A stretch of DNA of 64,000 nucleotides. Origin: Bacteroidia bacterium (GTDB taxonomy: Bacteria > Bacteroidota > Bacteroidia > Flavobacteriales > Flavobacteriaceae). The stretch is from assembly GCA_030427585.1 (NCBI GenBank), contig JAUIBW010000006.1:124001-188000 (forward strand), in the 5' to 3' direction. Position numbers and translations under genes: made by a program. Position 1 is the first letter of the stretch. Every line of letters begins with the position of its first letter. The notes beneath the pieces were generated by a model that saw only the letters and a list, made by a program, of their open reading frames with translations, was not told the origin of the DNA and ran no database searches. Positions 1-8,017 of this stretch are shown here, piece after piece.

Positions 1-819
1 ACAATACCATCATCCCATCGTAGCCTAATTTTGGTAGGTGGGATTACTCTTTTCTGGCTTATAGAATATGCTATGCCTTTGTTTAAATTTAATTATAAAA
101 AGTTTAGACATGCATGGCCTAATATATTTTTTACACTAACTACTATAGTTATAAATTTTGTATTGGCTTTTATATTACTTAAAACCAGCGATTGGACGGT
201 AGCTAATCAATTTGGAGTATTGCAATGGTTAGCATTACCGTTATGGGCAACAATACTACTAGGTATAGCTTTACTGGATCTAATAGGAGCTTGGTTGGCA
301 CATTATGTTCAACATATCATAAAACCATTATGGATGTTTCATCTTATACATCATACCGATAATCATGTAGATACTACAACAGCTAATAGACACCATCCGG
401 GAGAAAGTGTTATTCGGTTTTTGTTTACCACTTTGGCCGTATTTATTGTGGGAGCACCTATAGGTATTATTATGTTGTACCAATCTTTATCTGTTGTATT
501 ATCTCAATTTAATCATGCCAATATATCTTTACCAAAAAAAATAGATGATATGATAAGTTGGATTATAGTTTCTCCAGATATGCATAAGGTACACCATCAT
601 TATGTATTGCCCTATACAGATACAAATTATGGTAATATCTTTTCTATTTGGGATAGAATTTTTGGCACTTTTTCCAAAATACGAAATGAAAACTTGATAT
701 ATGGGGTAGATACCTATCCCGATGTGGATTCAAATGCAAATGTGGGCAAATTATTAAAACTCCCTTTTTTAGGATATCGAGCACCAACTGGTGCAAAGTT
801 TGAATCCGAAAAATCATAA
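1..819 (+). CDS. Sterol desaturase / fatty acid hydroxylase family protein (5' end outside window)
   Basis: Membrane-bound di-iron oxygenase of the fatty acid hydroxylase/sterol desaturase superfamily, which hydroxylates or desaturates lipids at the membrane. The frame is open to base 1, so the true start lies outside the window and the TTG at 31 is probably internal. Hydrophobic segments precede and separate the histidine clusters HYVQH (codon 101 of the window), HLIHH (114), HHPGE (131) and HKVHHH (195), the eight-His pattern that binds the di-iron centre. The C-terminal tail is soluble. The cupin gene follows after 24 bp on the same strand. The exact substrate cannot be read from sequence. 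Confidence 0.87.
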   Translation, partial: TIPSSHRSLILVGGITLFWLIEYAMPLFKFNYKKFRHAWPNIFFTLTTIVINFVLAFILLKTSDWTVANQFGVLQWLALPLWATILLGIALLDLIGAWLAHYVQHIIKPLWMFHLIHHTDNHVDTTTANRHHPGESVIRFLFTTLAVFIVGAPIGIIMLYQSLSVVLSQFNHANISLPKKIDDMISWIIVSPDMHKVHHHYVLPYTDTNYGNIFSIWDRIFGTFSKIRNENLIYGVDTYPDVDSNANVGKLLKLPFLGYRAPTGAKFESEKS

Positions 820-843
820 TCTAATTTGCTAAAATAGAAATTC

Positions 844-1239
844 ATGAAAGTTATACCCATTATTTGTTATTTCATCATTTCAACAGGGCTTTTTGCACAA
901 ACTAAGAATGCAATTCTGGATTTTGAACCGGATCAGAATTATGATAATATACTAGTTAAAAAAGTGTATAGCGATGCAAATACTTCGACTTTTGTAATAT
1001 GGATTAAAAAGAATGTTAGACTTCATAAACATATAAAACATACAGAACAGGTATTTGTATTAGAAGGTAGAGCAAGTGTTCAATTAAATGATAAAGAAAT
1101 TATCGTAGAAAAAGGGGATTGGGTTACTATACCAAAACAAACTATACATGCTGTAAAAGTCTTATCCAAAATACCGTTGAAAGTAATTTCTGTTCAAACT
1201 CCCGAGTTTAAGGGAGAAGATCGAGTGTTTGTAGAGTAA
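844..1239 (+). CDS. Exported cupin-domain protein
   Basis: 131-residue single-domain cupin with an N-terminal signal peptide (hydrophobic residues 3-17, ending LFAQ), so probably periplasmic. Cupin motif 1 is visible as H61-x-H63 with E68 and G75, and motif 2 as GDWVTIP followed by H102; these give a three-His/one-Glu metal site. No other domain is present. Small secreted cupins may be metal-dependent dioxygenases, isomerases or binding proteins, and the sequence does not decide which. It sits between the hydroxylase gene and a methyltransferase gene, all on the plus strand. Confidence 0.85.
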   Translation: MKVIPIICYFIISTGLFAQTKNAILDFEPDQNYDNILVKKVYSDANTSTFVIWIKKNVRLHKHIKHTEQVFVLEGRASVQLNDKEIIVEKGDWVTIPKQTIHAVKVLSKIPLKVISVQTPEFKGEDRVFVE

Positions 1240-1337
1240 TACTAATACCCCGAAAACACAAAATTTTCATAAAATCGATCTACTGTACTCTATTTAAAAG
1301 TATTTTGAAAACTAAAGGAGTTGTAAAAATATTTGGT

Positions 1338-1997
1338 ATGCAAAAACAACGAATACAGTTTTTAGTTTTATCAGTTTTGATATTGATAGTAGAGATGAGT
1401 TATGCCCAATACAAAAAAACGGATTGGGAAGAAAGAGATACCTGGATGAATGTATCTGGAATTTTTAAACTTGCAGGAGTAGAGGAAGGTAATGCAGTTG
1501 CAGATGTTGGTTGCCACGAAGGATATTTTACAATACATTTGGCCCAAAAAGTAGGAGAATCTGGAAAAGTCTATGCAGTAGATGTAAGAGAAGATAGGAT
1601 TGATAAGTTAAATACATATATTAAAGATCGTAAGCTTCAAAATATAAAAACCATTGTTGGAGATTATGATGATCCTAAATTACCAAACGAAACATTGGAT
1701 GTAGTTGTTGTAATGGATACATATCATGAAATGGATGATTACATGAAAATACTGGATCATATAAAAAATGCACTAAAACAAGGAGGAAGGATTGTAATCA
1801 TTGAGAAATTAAAAAAACATATGCTCAATACATCAAGGGCAGAACAAACGGAAGCACATACATTATCTTTAAAATATGCGAAGAAAGAATTGCAAAAAGC
1901 AGGATTTACGATCTCTAACGAAATTAAAGATTTTGGAAAATGGAAAAATGAATCTGATAAGACGATTTGGATTTTGGTAGGAACCAAAAACAATTAA
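1338..1997 (+). CDS. Class I SAM-dependent methyltransferase with signal peptide
   Basis: Rossmann-fold methyltransferase of 219 residues. Motif I reads DVGCHEGYF (about residues 55-63), followed by an acidic strand end (YAVDVRED) and a third motif around VVVVMDTYHEMDD. The start is placed at ATG 1338 rather than the in-frame TTG at 1305, because the ATG gives a clean Sec signal peptide (charged MQKQR, hydrophobic core, SYAQ cleavage region). Export is odd because SAM is cytoplasmic, although similar exported methyltransferases are common in Flavobacteriia. The substrate is unknown. Its stop codon is 9 bp from that of the convergent serine hydrolase gene. Confidence 0.8.
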   Translation: MQKQRIQFLVLSVLILIVEMSYAQYKKTDWEERDTWMNVSGIFKLAGVEEGNAVADVGCHEGYFTIHLAQKVGESGKVYAVDVREDRIDKLNTYIKDRKLQNIKTIVGDYDDPKLPNETLDVVVVMDTYHEMDDYMKILDHIKNALKQGGRIVIIEKLKKHMLNTSRAEQTEAHTLSLKYAKKELQKAGFTISNEIKDFGKWKNESDKTIWILVGTKNN

Positions 1998-2006
1998 TTT
2001 TACTAC

Positions 2007-3242
2007 TTATATCTTTGATTCCTGTGTTAAGAGACGTTCGTATTTGTCTAAAACACTCATTATAGCTTTATAATGCCTGTAATCTTCTTTTGAAACAATA
2101 GCTGTATTGATCACTAATATCTTACCTGTTCCGGTTTTAGGATCAAAAAACATATAGGTCTCGGTCCCAGGGTCACTACCTGTATGACCAATATAACCAA
2201 CGGGAGTTATTCCCATAAAAAGGCCACTATTATACTCCTCATTATATGGATTTTTTGTATTTCTACTAGGTAAGTTGTTAGAAGAAAATTGTTCTTTAAA
2301 TAATTCTGAATAACTGTTTTTATCCAATAAAGTACCTACTCCATAATATCCTTTGATGAGTTCGATAAGATACTTGCTAAAATCGTTTATATCTGTTAAT
2401 AAACCTCCATCGGGATAAGTAATAAGAGAATATTTTGGTAAACTATCTTTAATGCTGGAGTAAAGTACAGAGTGATTATCCATATCTATTGTATCAAATG
2501 ACCAACCCGATGCATTCATAGCTAGTGGTTGTAAAATATGTGTAGTGGTATATTCGTCATAAGGAATCCCTGTTGCTTGTTCTATAATATAAGCAGCCAG
2601 AGTTGCTCCTATATTACTATATTTAAAAATGGACCCAGGTTCATTTTTGAGATAGTTTTTCTTTCTGTACCATTCCCCATCTTTTGAAAGTAAATTTCTC
2701 AAAAAAATCGGTAGAGCAATAGTTTCTTCGGGATCATTAAAAATTCGATATTTTTTCATGAGTATACCTTCATTTACGCCTTTATTATTGTTCAGAATAT
2801 AAGATTTGTCATAGTACTGGGTATCTAGTATCGTAGATGTATGTGTAGCTAAATGTCTTATTGTTATTGGTATTTGAGGATAATGAGGATTGATCACGGT
2901 AAATGGTAAATGTATATTTATGGGATCATCCAGGTTTAGTTTTCCTTGTTCCTGAGCTTTCATTAAAGCAATACCGATCAGTGTTTTAGAAACCGAAGCA
3001 ATATTTTGTATGGTATGAGATGTATATTCTTTTTTCTTCAACACATCTGCATACCCAAACCCTTTTTTATATAAAACAGCATCTTTATTTACGATAGCAA
3101 CAGAAAACCCATTAATATACCCTTGTCTTTGTAGCATTTTCAATTCGCAGCTCAAAGAGTTAATATGTTCTTCATTATTATTGTCTTGTGAATATATCTG
3201 GTTTAACACAAACAGGGCTATTACTAGAACTATCTTTATCAT
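2007..3242 (-). CDS. Serine hydrolase, beta-lactamase class C / PBP4* family
   Basis: Secreted hydrolase of the beta-lactamase superfamily (PF00144-type), 411 residues, with a signal peptide ending IYSQ. The catalytic SxxK tetrad is S83-V-S-K86, the YxN motif is YSN near residue 200, and the third motif is HTG in GHTGSDPG near the C-terminus, as in esterases and D-alanyl peptidases of this group. Members act on peptidoglycan fragments, esters or peptides; true beta-lactamase activity is not implied. It is a single gene facing the exported methyltransferase. A second family member lies at 33375. Confidence 0.88.
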   Translation of the reverse strand: MIKIVLVIALFVLNQIYSQDNNNEEHINSLSCELKMLQRQGYINGFSVAIVNKDAVLYKKGFGYADVLKKKEYTSHTIQNIASVSKTLIGIALMKAQEQGKLNLDDPINIHLPFTVINPHYPQIPITIRHLATHTSTILDTQYYDKSYILNNNKGVNEGILMKKYRIFNDPEETIALPIFLRNLLSKDGEWYRKKNYLKNEPGSIFKYSNIGATLAAYIIEQATGIPYDEYTTTHILQPLAMNASGWSFDTIDMDNHSVLYSSIKDSLPKYSLITYPDGGLLTDINDFSKYLIELIKGYYGVGTLLDKNSYSELFKEQFSSNNLPSRNTKNPYNEEYNSGLFMGITPVGYIGHTGSDPGTETYMFFDPKTGTGKILVINTAIVSKEDYRHYKAIMSVLDKYERLLTQESKI

Positions 3243-3330
3243 GTATTAGAATATTTTAGACTACAAATCAAAAAATAAAATGAGTACCATACGTTCCAAT
3301 GGATACATTGGAACTAATTTTATAAAAATA

Positions 3331-3745
3331 TTAAAGGCTATTTTTATATTCTGAAGGAGAAAGGCCTGTTTCTTTCTTGAATATCCTGTAAAAACTGGTT
3401 TTAGAATTGAAACTACATTCATACGCTATCCCCAAAAGCGTATAGTTTTCGTATTTGGCAGAATTTATTTTTTCTTTTACAGCATGTACACGATAAGTAT
3501 TAATAATATCATAGAAAGAGACATTCATGTACTGATTTAAAAGTGCAGATAGTTTTTTATCTGTGGTGGGAATACGTTGAGCTAATTTTATAAGAGTAAG
3601 TTCTTCATCCAGATATGGTTTTTCACTTTTTTATTAACCTTAATATTATCAGAGATTGATCCGATTTTTGATATAGACTAATATAAATAATTAATGTTAC
3701 TATAATACTGTGTCGAATAGTGGATATGACTTGTTGTTTGATCAT
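3331..3745 (-). pseudogene. Frameshifted AraC-family regulator with short membrane N-terminus
   Basis: From 3630 down to 3331 the minus strand encodes a complete double-HTH AraC domain (KPYLDEELTLIKLAQ ... ETGLSPSEYK) with no usable start codon. Directly after the DUF779 stop, ATG 3745 opens another frame of 40 codons with one hydrophobic stretch (SIIVTLIIYISLY) that stops at 3623. The two pieces join if one base is lost from the run of six A at 3627-3632. This looks like a regulator broken by one frameshift, or a remnant of a longer sensor that has lost its N-terminal domain. An internal ATG at 3528 would give only 65 residues and cut into the first HTH. Confidence 0.7.
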
Positions 3746-4129
3746 CTATATTTCACCAATGTGGATAGCGCTTAGCTCTTTCATTTCTTGTTCAGTATAT
3801 ATTCTTGATTTGATTACAAAACGAATTCCCATAGGGATTTCTAGCGAAAAACTAGACCCTCTACCTTTTACAGTATCTATTGTTAATTGTGTATGTTTCC
3901 AATATTCGAATTGGTTTTCAGACATATAAAAATCACAACCATGGATATTGCCCAGCCAGATGTCTGTTTCGTTAATCATTAATTCTCCTTTTTGAAAACA
4001 CATCGGGGAGGAGCCATCGCAGCATCCTCCGCTTTGATGAAACATCAACTCCCCGTGTTTTGCAGTAAGGGTATCGATTACAGCTTTTGCCGCATCGGTA
4101 ATCTTAATACGTGATATCATTTTTTTCAT
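3746..4129 (-). CDS. DUF779 domain-containing protein
   Basis: 127-residue cytoplasmic protein of the DUF779 family, typically encoded next to acetaldehyde/chloroacetaldehyde dehydrogenases. It carries the conserved Cys-rich segment HQSGGCCDGSSPMC (C36, C37, C44), a plausible metal or redox site, and the family motif DIWLGNIHGCDFYM. The gene begins 3 bp after the aldehyde dehydrogenase stop, so the two are co-transcribed. The molecular role is not established; the constant pairing suggests an accessory or redox role for the dehydrogenase. Confidence 0.9.
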   Translation of the reverse strand: MKKMISRIKITDAAKAVIDTLTAKHGELMFHQSGGCCDGSSPMCFQKGELMINETDIWLGNIHGCDFYMSENQFEYWKHTQLTIDTVKGRGSSFSLEIPMGIRFVIKSRIYTEQEMKELSAIHIGEI

Positions 4130-4132
4130 TTT

Positions 4133-5656
4133 TTAGAAGAAACCCATCGCTTTTTTATCGTATGATATAAGCATATTTTTAGTCTGGCGATAGTGATTAA
4201 GCATCATTTTGTGGGTTTCTCTTCCGATACCAGATTTTTTATACCCTCCAAACGGCGCATGTGCTGGATAAGTGTGATAGCAATTTACCCATACACGACC
4301 TGCCTGTACTGCTCTCGAAACCTGATATGCCTGGTGAGTATCGCGGGTCCATACACCTGCACCTAATCCATAGAGTGTATCATTAGCTATCTCAATGGCT
4401 TCTGCCTGATCTTTAAACGTAGTAACACATGCTACAGGGCCAAAGATTTCTTCCTGAAATACACGCATTTTGTTATTTCCTTTTAGAAGTGTTGGTTGTA
4501 TATAGTAGCCATTTTCGAGGCCCTCGATATAAGCAGATTCTCCTCCTGTTAGCACTTCGCATCCTTCTTCTTTTCCGATAGAAAGATAATTTAGTATTTT
4601 TTCATATTGATCACTAGAAGCCTGAGCTCCCATCATTGTTTCGGGATCTAATGGGTGTCCTAATTTAATAGCTTCAGTACGCTCAATTACACGTTCTATA
4701 AATTGGTCATATATACTTTCCTGAATTAAAATTCTCGAAGGACAAGTACATACTTCACCCTGATTGAGAGCAAACATTACTGCTCCTTCTAAAGCCTTAT
4801 CAAAAAACTCATCATCGGCTTCCATAATACTTTCAAAAAAGATATTTGGCGATTTTCCTCCAAGCTCCAGAGTAACCGGAATGATATTTTTTGATGCATA
4901 TTGCATGATAAGTTGCCCTGTAGTAGTTTCTCCTGTAAAGGCTATTTTATTAATACGCGGACTCGATGCTAAGGGTTTGCCCGCTTCAACTCCAAAGCCA
5001 TTCACTACATTAAGAACACCAGCAGGAAGTATTCCTTCGATGAGTTCCATTAAAATCATAATTCCTACGGGAGTTTGTTCTGCTGGTTTTAAAACAACAC
5101 AGTTCCCTGCTGCCAGTGCCGGAGCAATTTTCCAGGTAGCCATTAATAAAGGGAAATTCCATGGGATAATTTGCCCAACAACCCCCAAAGGTTCGGGTAC
5201 ATTTATAGATACTGTATTGGCATCGAGTTCACTAACCGAGCCTTCTTCTGCACGAATTACTCCTGCAAAATATCTAAAATGATCAATTGCCAGCGGAAGG
5301 TCTGCGGCAAGAGTTTCACGTAATGCTTTTCCATTATCCCAGGTTTCTGCCCGGGCTAGCACTTCTAAATTTTCTTCTAATACTGTTGCAATTTTTAACA
5401 GGCAATTACTACGATATGTGGCAGAAGAATTATTCCACTCTGGCGCAGCAGCCCATGCAGCGTCAATGGCAAGTTCTATATCCTCACTGGTAGAACGAGC
5501 CACTTTGGTAAAGCTATTTCCATCAACCGGGGAGATGTTTTCAAAATATAAGCCTTTTACTGGTGAGGTCCATTTTCCTCCAATATAATTATCATATTGG
5601 TCCTTAAAGTTGGGTCTTTCCATTTTACGTTTAGGAGATGCTTGTGAGATACTCAT
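4133..5656 (-). CDS. Aldehyde dehydrogenase family protein (AldB/ExaC type)
   Basis: NAD(P)+-dependent aldehyde dehydrogenase of 507 residues, the usual family length, oxidising aldehydes to carboxylates in the cytoplasm. Oxyanion-hole Asn is N167 in PWNFP, the general base is E264 in LELGG, and the catalytic Cys is C303 in GEVCTCP, with a second Cys at 305. Co-directional with DUF779 and an AraC-type regulator, an arrangement typical of the acetaldehyde dehydrogenase II group. Cytosine-rich antisense frames inside it are shadows. The substrate is inferred from context only. Confidence 0.93.
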   Translation of the reverse strand: MSISQASPKRKMERPNFKDQYDNYIGGKWTSPVKGLYFENISPVDGNSFTKVARSTSEDIELAIDAAWAAAPEWNNSSATYRSNCLLKIATVLEENLEVLARAETWDNGKALRETLAADLPLAIDHFRYFAGVIRAEEGSVSELDANTVSINVPEPLGVVGQIIPWNFPLLMATWKIAPALAAGNCVVLKPAEQTPVGIMILMELIEGILPAGVLNVVNGFGVEAGKPLASSPRINKIAFTGETTTGQLIMQYASKNIIPVTLELGGKSPNIFFESIMEADDEFFDKALEGAVMFALNQGEVCTCPSRILIQESIYDQFIERVIERTEAIKLGHPLDPETMMGAQASSDQYEKILNYLSIGKEEGCEVLTGGESAYIEGLENGYYIQPTLLKGNNKMRVFQEEIFGPVACVTTFKDQAEAIEIANDTLYGLGAGVWTRDTHQAYQVSRAVQAGRVWVNCYHTYPAHAPFGGYKKSGIGRETHKMMLNHYRQTKNMLISYDKKAMGFF

Positions 5657-5728
5657 AATTTTAGGTTTAAAGATTTTTAAGTAATAAAATGTGTGTGTAT
5701 TGTCTACATGTGTAATGTGTTGACAAGA

Positions 5729-5742
5729 AAGGATCTATCCTT
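5729..5742. promoter_or_regulatory. 14-bp palindrome upstream of the aldehyde dehydrogenase operon
   Basis: AAGGAT-CT-ATCCTT is a perfect dyad 73 bp upstream of the aldehyde dehydrogenase start codon. It could be an operator, but no second copy was seen and the neighbouring regulator is broken, so the role is inferred only. Confidence 0.3.
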
Positions 5743-5812
5743 AAATATACGGTATTTTGATCATAATACTTTGGTGAACACTGTTAATATTATTATAGAT
5801 TTTTAAGGAGTA

Positions 5813-5840
5813 TAAACCCCATGTATCTATGGGGGGTTTA
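5813..5840. repeat. Inverted repeat in the divergent region before the MNIO unit
   Basis: TAAACCCC and GGGGTTTA form a perfect 8-bp stem around a 12-base loop, with no T-run on either side. It lies between the divergent aldehyde dehydrogenase and Cys-protein genes, 86 bp before the latter. Operator or leader structure is more likely than a terminator. Confidence 0.4.
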
Positions 5841-5925
5841 CCTTGTGTTTTATAGTATTAAAACTCTGTTTTACAAATGATTATGTTGTTATTTTTATGT
5901 AATTAATAATTAAAACACAAAAAAG

Positions 5926-6333
5926 ATGAAAATTAATCAAAGAGTGGGAAGAGGGGCAGTAAGATTATCGATCCCAGCAAAAGTTGCATATGATGCAAAA
6001 GCCTTTCAAAATAGTATTTATGAGCTGTTAGATGAATTAGGATGTCCAAAATGTTTCTCTGGTGTAGATTGCTATTTTCAAACGATTAGAGATTACGTTT
6101 TAGACCCGAGGGAAAATGTAGTTTCAAGATCACTGGCTTTTAGAGATCCTTCTCCACAACCTAGTAAACTATTAGCAACAAAAACTCTAAATGTTGGGGT
6201 ATCTCCGGCAGTATCCTATGATATTGGTAAGATTGATGAGGCTATAAAAAGTATTTTTGAAGAAATAGGGTGCCTGGCATGTTGTTCGGGGAATGATATC
6301 TTCTTTCAAAACCAGTTTGATTTTAATTTTTAA
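5926..6333 (+). CDS. Small protein with duplicated GCxxCxSGxD motif, candidate MNIO substrate
   Basis: 135-residue protein of a family I do not recognise, without signal peptide or membrane segment. It is built of two copies of a module of about 37 residues, at 16-52 and 92-128. Each has a VxYD segment, a helix ending in E(L/I)GC, then CxxCxSGxDxxFQ: ELGCPKCFSGVDCYFQ in the first and EIGCLACCSGNDIFFQ in the second. Cysteines are C40, C43, C49 and C116, C119, C120. The gene is 8 bp upstream of a DUF692/MNIO enzyme gene. MNIO enzymes modify Cys residues of ribosomal peptides, so this is inferred to be the substrate, though it is long for one and lacks an obvious leader. Confidence 0.75.
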   Translation: MKINQRVGRGAVRLSIPAKVAYDAKAFQNSIYELLDELGCPKCFSGVDCYFQTIRDYVLDPRENVVSRSLAFRDPSPQPSKLLATKTLNVGVSPAVSYDIGKIDEAIKSIFEEIGCLACCSGNDIFFQNQFDFNF

Positions 6334-6341
6334 AGCAAATT

Positions 6342-7796
6342 ATGGGTGTACTTAAAAAAACACTTGAGTTAGAATGCCTACCGCAACTTGGGGTAGGCAT
6401 TATTTACTCACCAACAGTGGGCAATATTAATTTTCCTAATGGGTTAATTGATACTTTTGAAATAGAACCTCAAACGCTGTGCATCAGAGATAAAAATGAC
6501 AATTTGAAGGTACCGACAGAAGTTTTTGAAGAAATAAACAAGCTACCATATCATAAACTGGTGCATAGTATAGGAGCGCCCGTGGGAGGGAGCTTACTGC
6601 CCAAAAATGATCAGCTGGCATTAATTAGGTATGCAACAGCTCTTTTCGATAGTCCCTGGGTAACAGAACATCTTAGTTTTAATGCCACTACCGAATTTAA
6701 TACTGGTTTTTTTCTTCCGCCATGCCAAACGAAAAAAGGGCTAGAGTTAGCCATACGAAACATAAAGTATCTTCAAGATAAAATAGGAAAACCAATTGCT
6801 ATTGAAACCGGAGTAAATTACCTAAAACCCAATAGTCATGAAATGAATGATGGAAGTTTTGTGGCAGAATTGTGTAAAGAAACAGGTTGTGGAGTATTAT
6901 TAGACATTCATAATATTTTTGCCAACCAGTTAAATGGTCGTCAAAGTATCACAGATTTCTTAAAAGAAATACCATTAGAACATGTGATAGAAATGCATAT
7001 TGCAGGAGGGACAGAATTAAATAATTTATGGATGGATTCTCATTCTGGACCTATAGATAAAAGATTACTTGCCATTACAAAAGAAATTTTACCCGATCTT
7101 ATTAATTTAAAAGCTGTTACTTATGAGATATTTGATTCTTATATTCCGGTAGTTGGAGATGCTCTTATTATTTCTGAAATGGAAAAAGTAAGAGAGCTTT
7201 GGGAAAATAGAAAAGAGCAGTATCATATCCCTGAAGAAGAAAAATTACCAAAAACCGTATGTAATATTCAAAAACTTAACCAAGAATTTGACCCTGTAGA
7301 ATGGGAAAATATATTGGGTAATCATGTTATTGGCCGAATTGATGAACATAATGTGCTAAAGAATGAAGAAAGAATTAAAACATATCAAAAACTAATAAAA
7401 GAATTTAGAGCTTCTATGGTAGCTCGAATATTTAAACTTACTACACGATATATGATGTTGGTGTTAGGGATGGAAGTATTTGCTGCAATTCTTAATGATT
7501 TTTGGAAACAATATCCACCAGAACAACTAAGTCATAAAGAAGCTAAGAATTTTGCCGCTTATCTAATACATAAAGATTATAAACTTCCTTGGTTAGATCG
7601 ATTACTTAATTACGAAGTTGCTGTACTTGATACTTTGATGGATGAAACTCTTAGGGTCGTTACATTTGATGCAGATCCTACACCTATGTTTAATGCGCTT
7701 TCTCAAGGAAAACTACCAGAAAAAATAGGAGATTTGGGAGATTATGAAGTCGAAATTACTCCCGAGACTTCTACTACGAACTGGATGGTGATATAA
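6342..7796 (+). CDS. DUF692/MNIO-family enzyme with fused C-terminal partner-like domain
   Basis: 484 residues. The N-terminal 290 or so match the DUF692 multinuclear non-haem iron oxidase family (MbnB, TglH, ChrH, BufB). Candidate iron ligands are H75 (HSIG), H110 (TEH), E155 (IET), D188/H190 (LLDIHN), H219 (MHIAGG), D232/H234 (MDSHS) and E262. Residues about 310-484 form a helical extension with an aromatic-rich core (NDFWKQYPPEQL, LPWLDRLLNYEVAVLD) that resembles the separate partner proteins of this family (BufC/HvfC or MbnC-like); this domain call is inference. Family enzymes oxidise Cys of peptide substrates to heterocycles or excise carbon. The preceding gene is the likely substrate. 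No transporter or protease is adjacent. Confidence 0.83.
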   Translation: MGVLKKTLELECLPQLGVGIIYSPTVGNINFPNGLIDTFEIEPQTLCIRDKNDNLKVPTEVFEEINKLPYHKLVHSIGAPVGGSLLPKNDQLALIRYATALFDSPWVTEHLSFNATTEFNTGFFLPPCQTKKGLELAIRNIKYLQDKIGKPIAIETGVNYLKPNSHEMNDGSFVAELCKETGCGVLLDIHNIFANQLNGRQSITDFLKEIPLEHVIEMHIAGGTELNNLWMDSHSGPIDKRLLAITKEILPDLINLKAVTYEIFDSYIPVVGDALIISEMEKVRELWENRKEQYHIPEEEKLPKTVCNIQKLNQEFDPVEWENILGNHVIGRIDEHNVLKNEERIKTYQKLIKEFRASMVARIFKLTTRYMMLVLGMEVFAAILNDFWKQYPPEQLSHKEAKNFAAYLIHKDYKLPWLDRLLNYEVAVLDTLMDETLRVVTFDADPTPMFNALSQGKLPEKIGDLGDYEVEITPETSTTNWMVI

Positions 7797-8017
7797 TGCT
7801 AAAAATAAAGTATCTACACAAGATATTTACAGTAATTATTTTGGGGTGTTTTTTATAATGCTTTCTATAAGAAAGGATTAAAAGGAACTTTCTGTAAAAA
7901 CAAGGAAAAAACGTTTCTACTTAATTCTCACGAATTTAGTACCTTTAGGTTTGATATTTATTACACGATATCATTAAAACCTGAATATTAACTCAATTTA
8001 AATTACTCTTAAAACCA

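Noticed and set aside
2007..3242. Reading the two serine hydrolases (here and at 33375) as antibiotic-resistance beta-lactamases
   Set aside because: Their third motif is H(T/S)G and overall features match esterase/peptidase relatives; nothing supports beta-lactam hydrolysis.
3626..3633. A-AAA-AAG slippery heptamer at the AraC break, suggesting programmed -1 frameshifting
   Set aside because: A -1 shift enters a frame that soon stops. Joining the two AraC pieces needs +1 (or -2), so the classical mechanism does not fit.
4764..5282. 172-codon open frame on the plus strand inside the aldehyde dehydrogenase gene
   Set aside because: It is antisense to a complete, motif-confirmed aldehyde dehydrogenase and its translation shows no domain.
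5301..5500. Short plus-strand frame within the start of the aldehyde dehydrogenase gene
   Set aside because: Shadow of the minus-strand gene with no domain or initiation signal.
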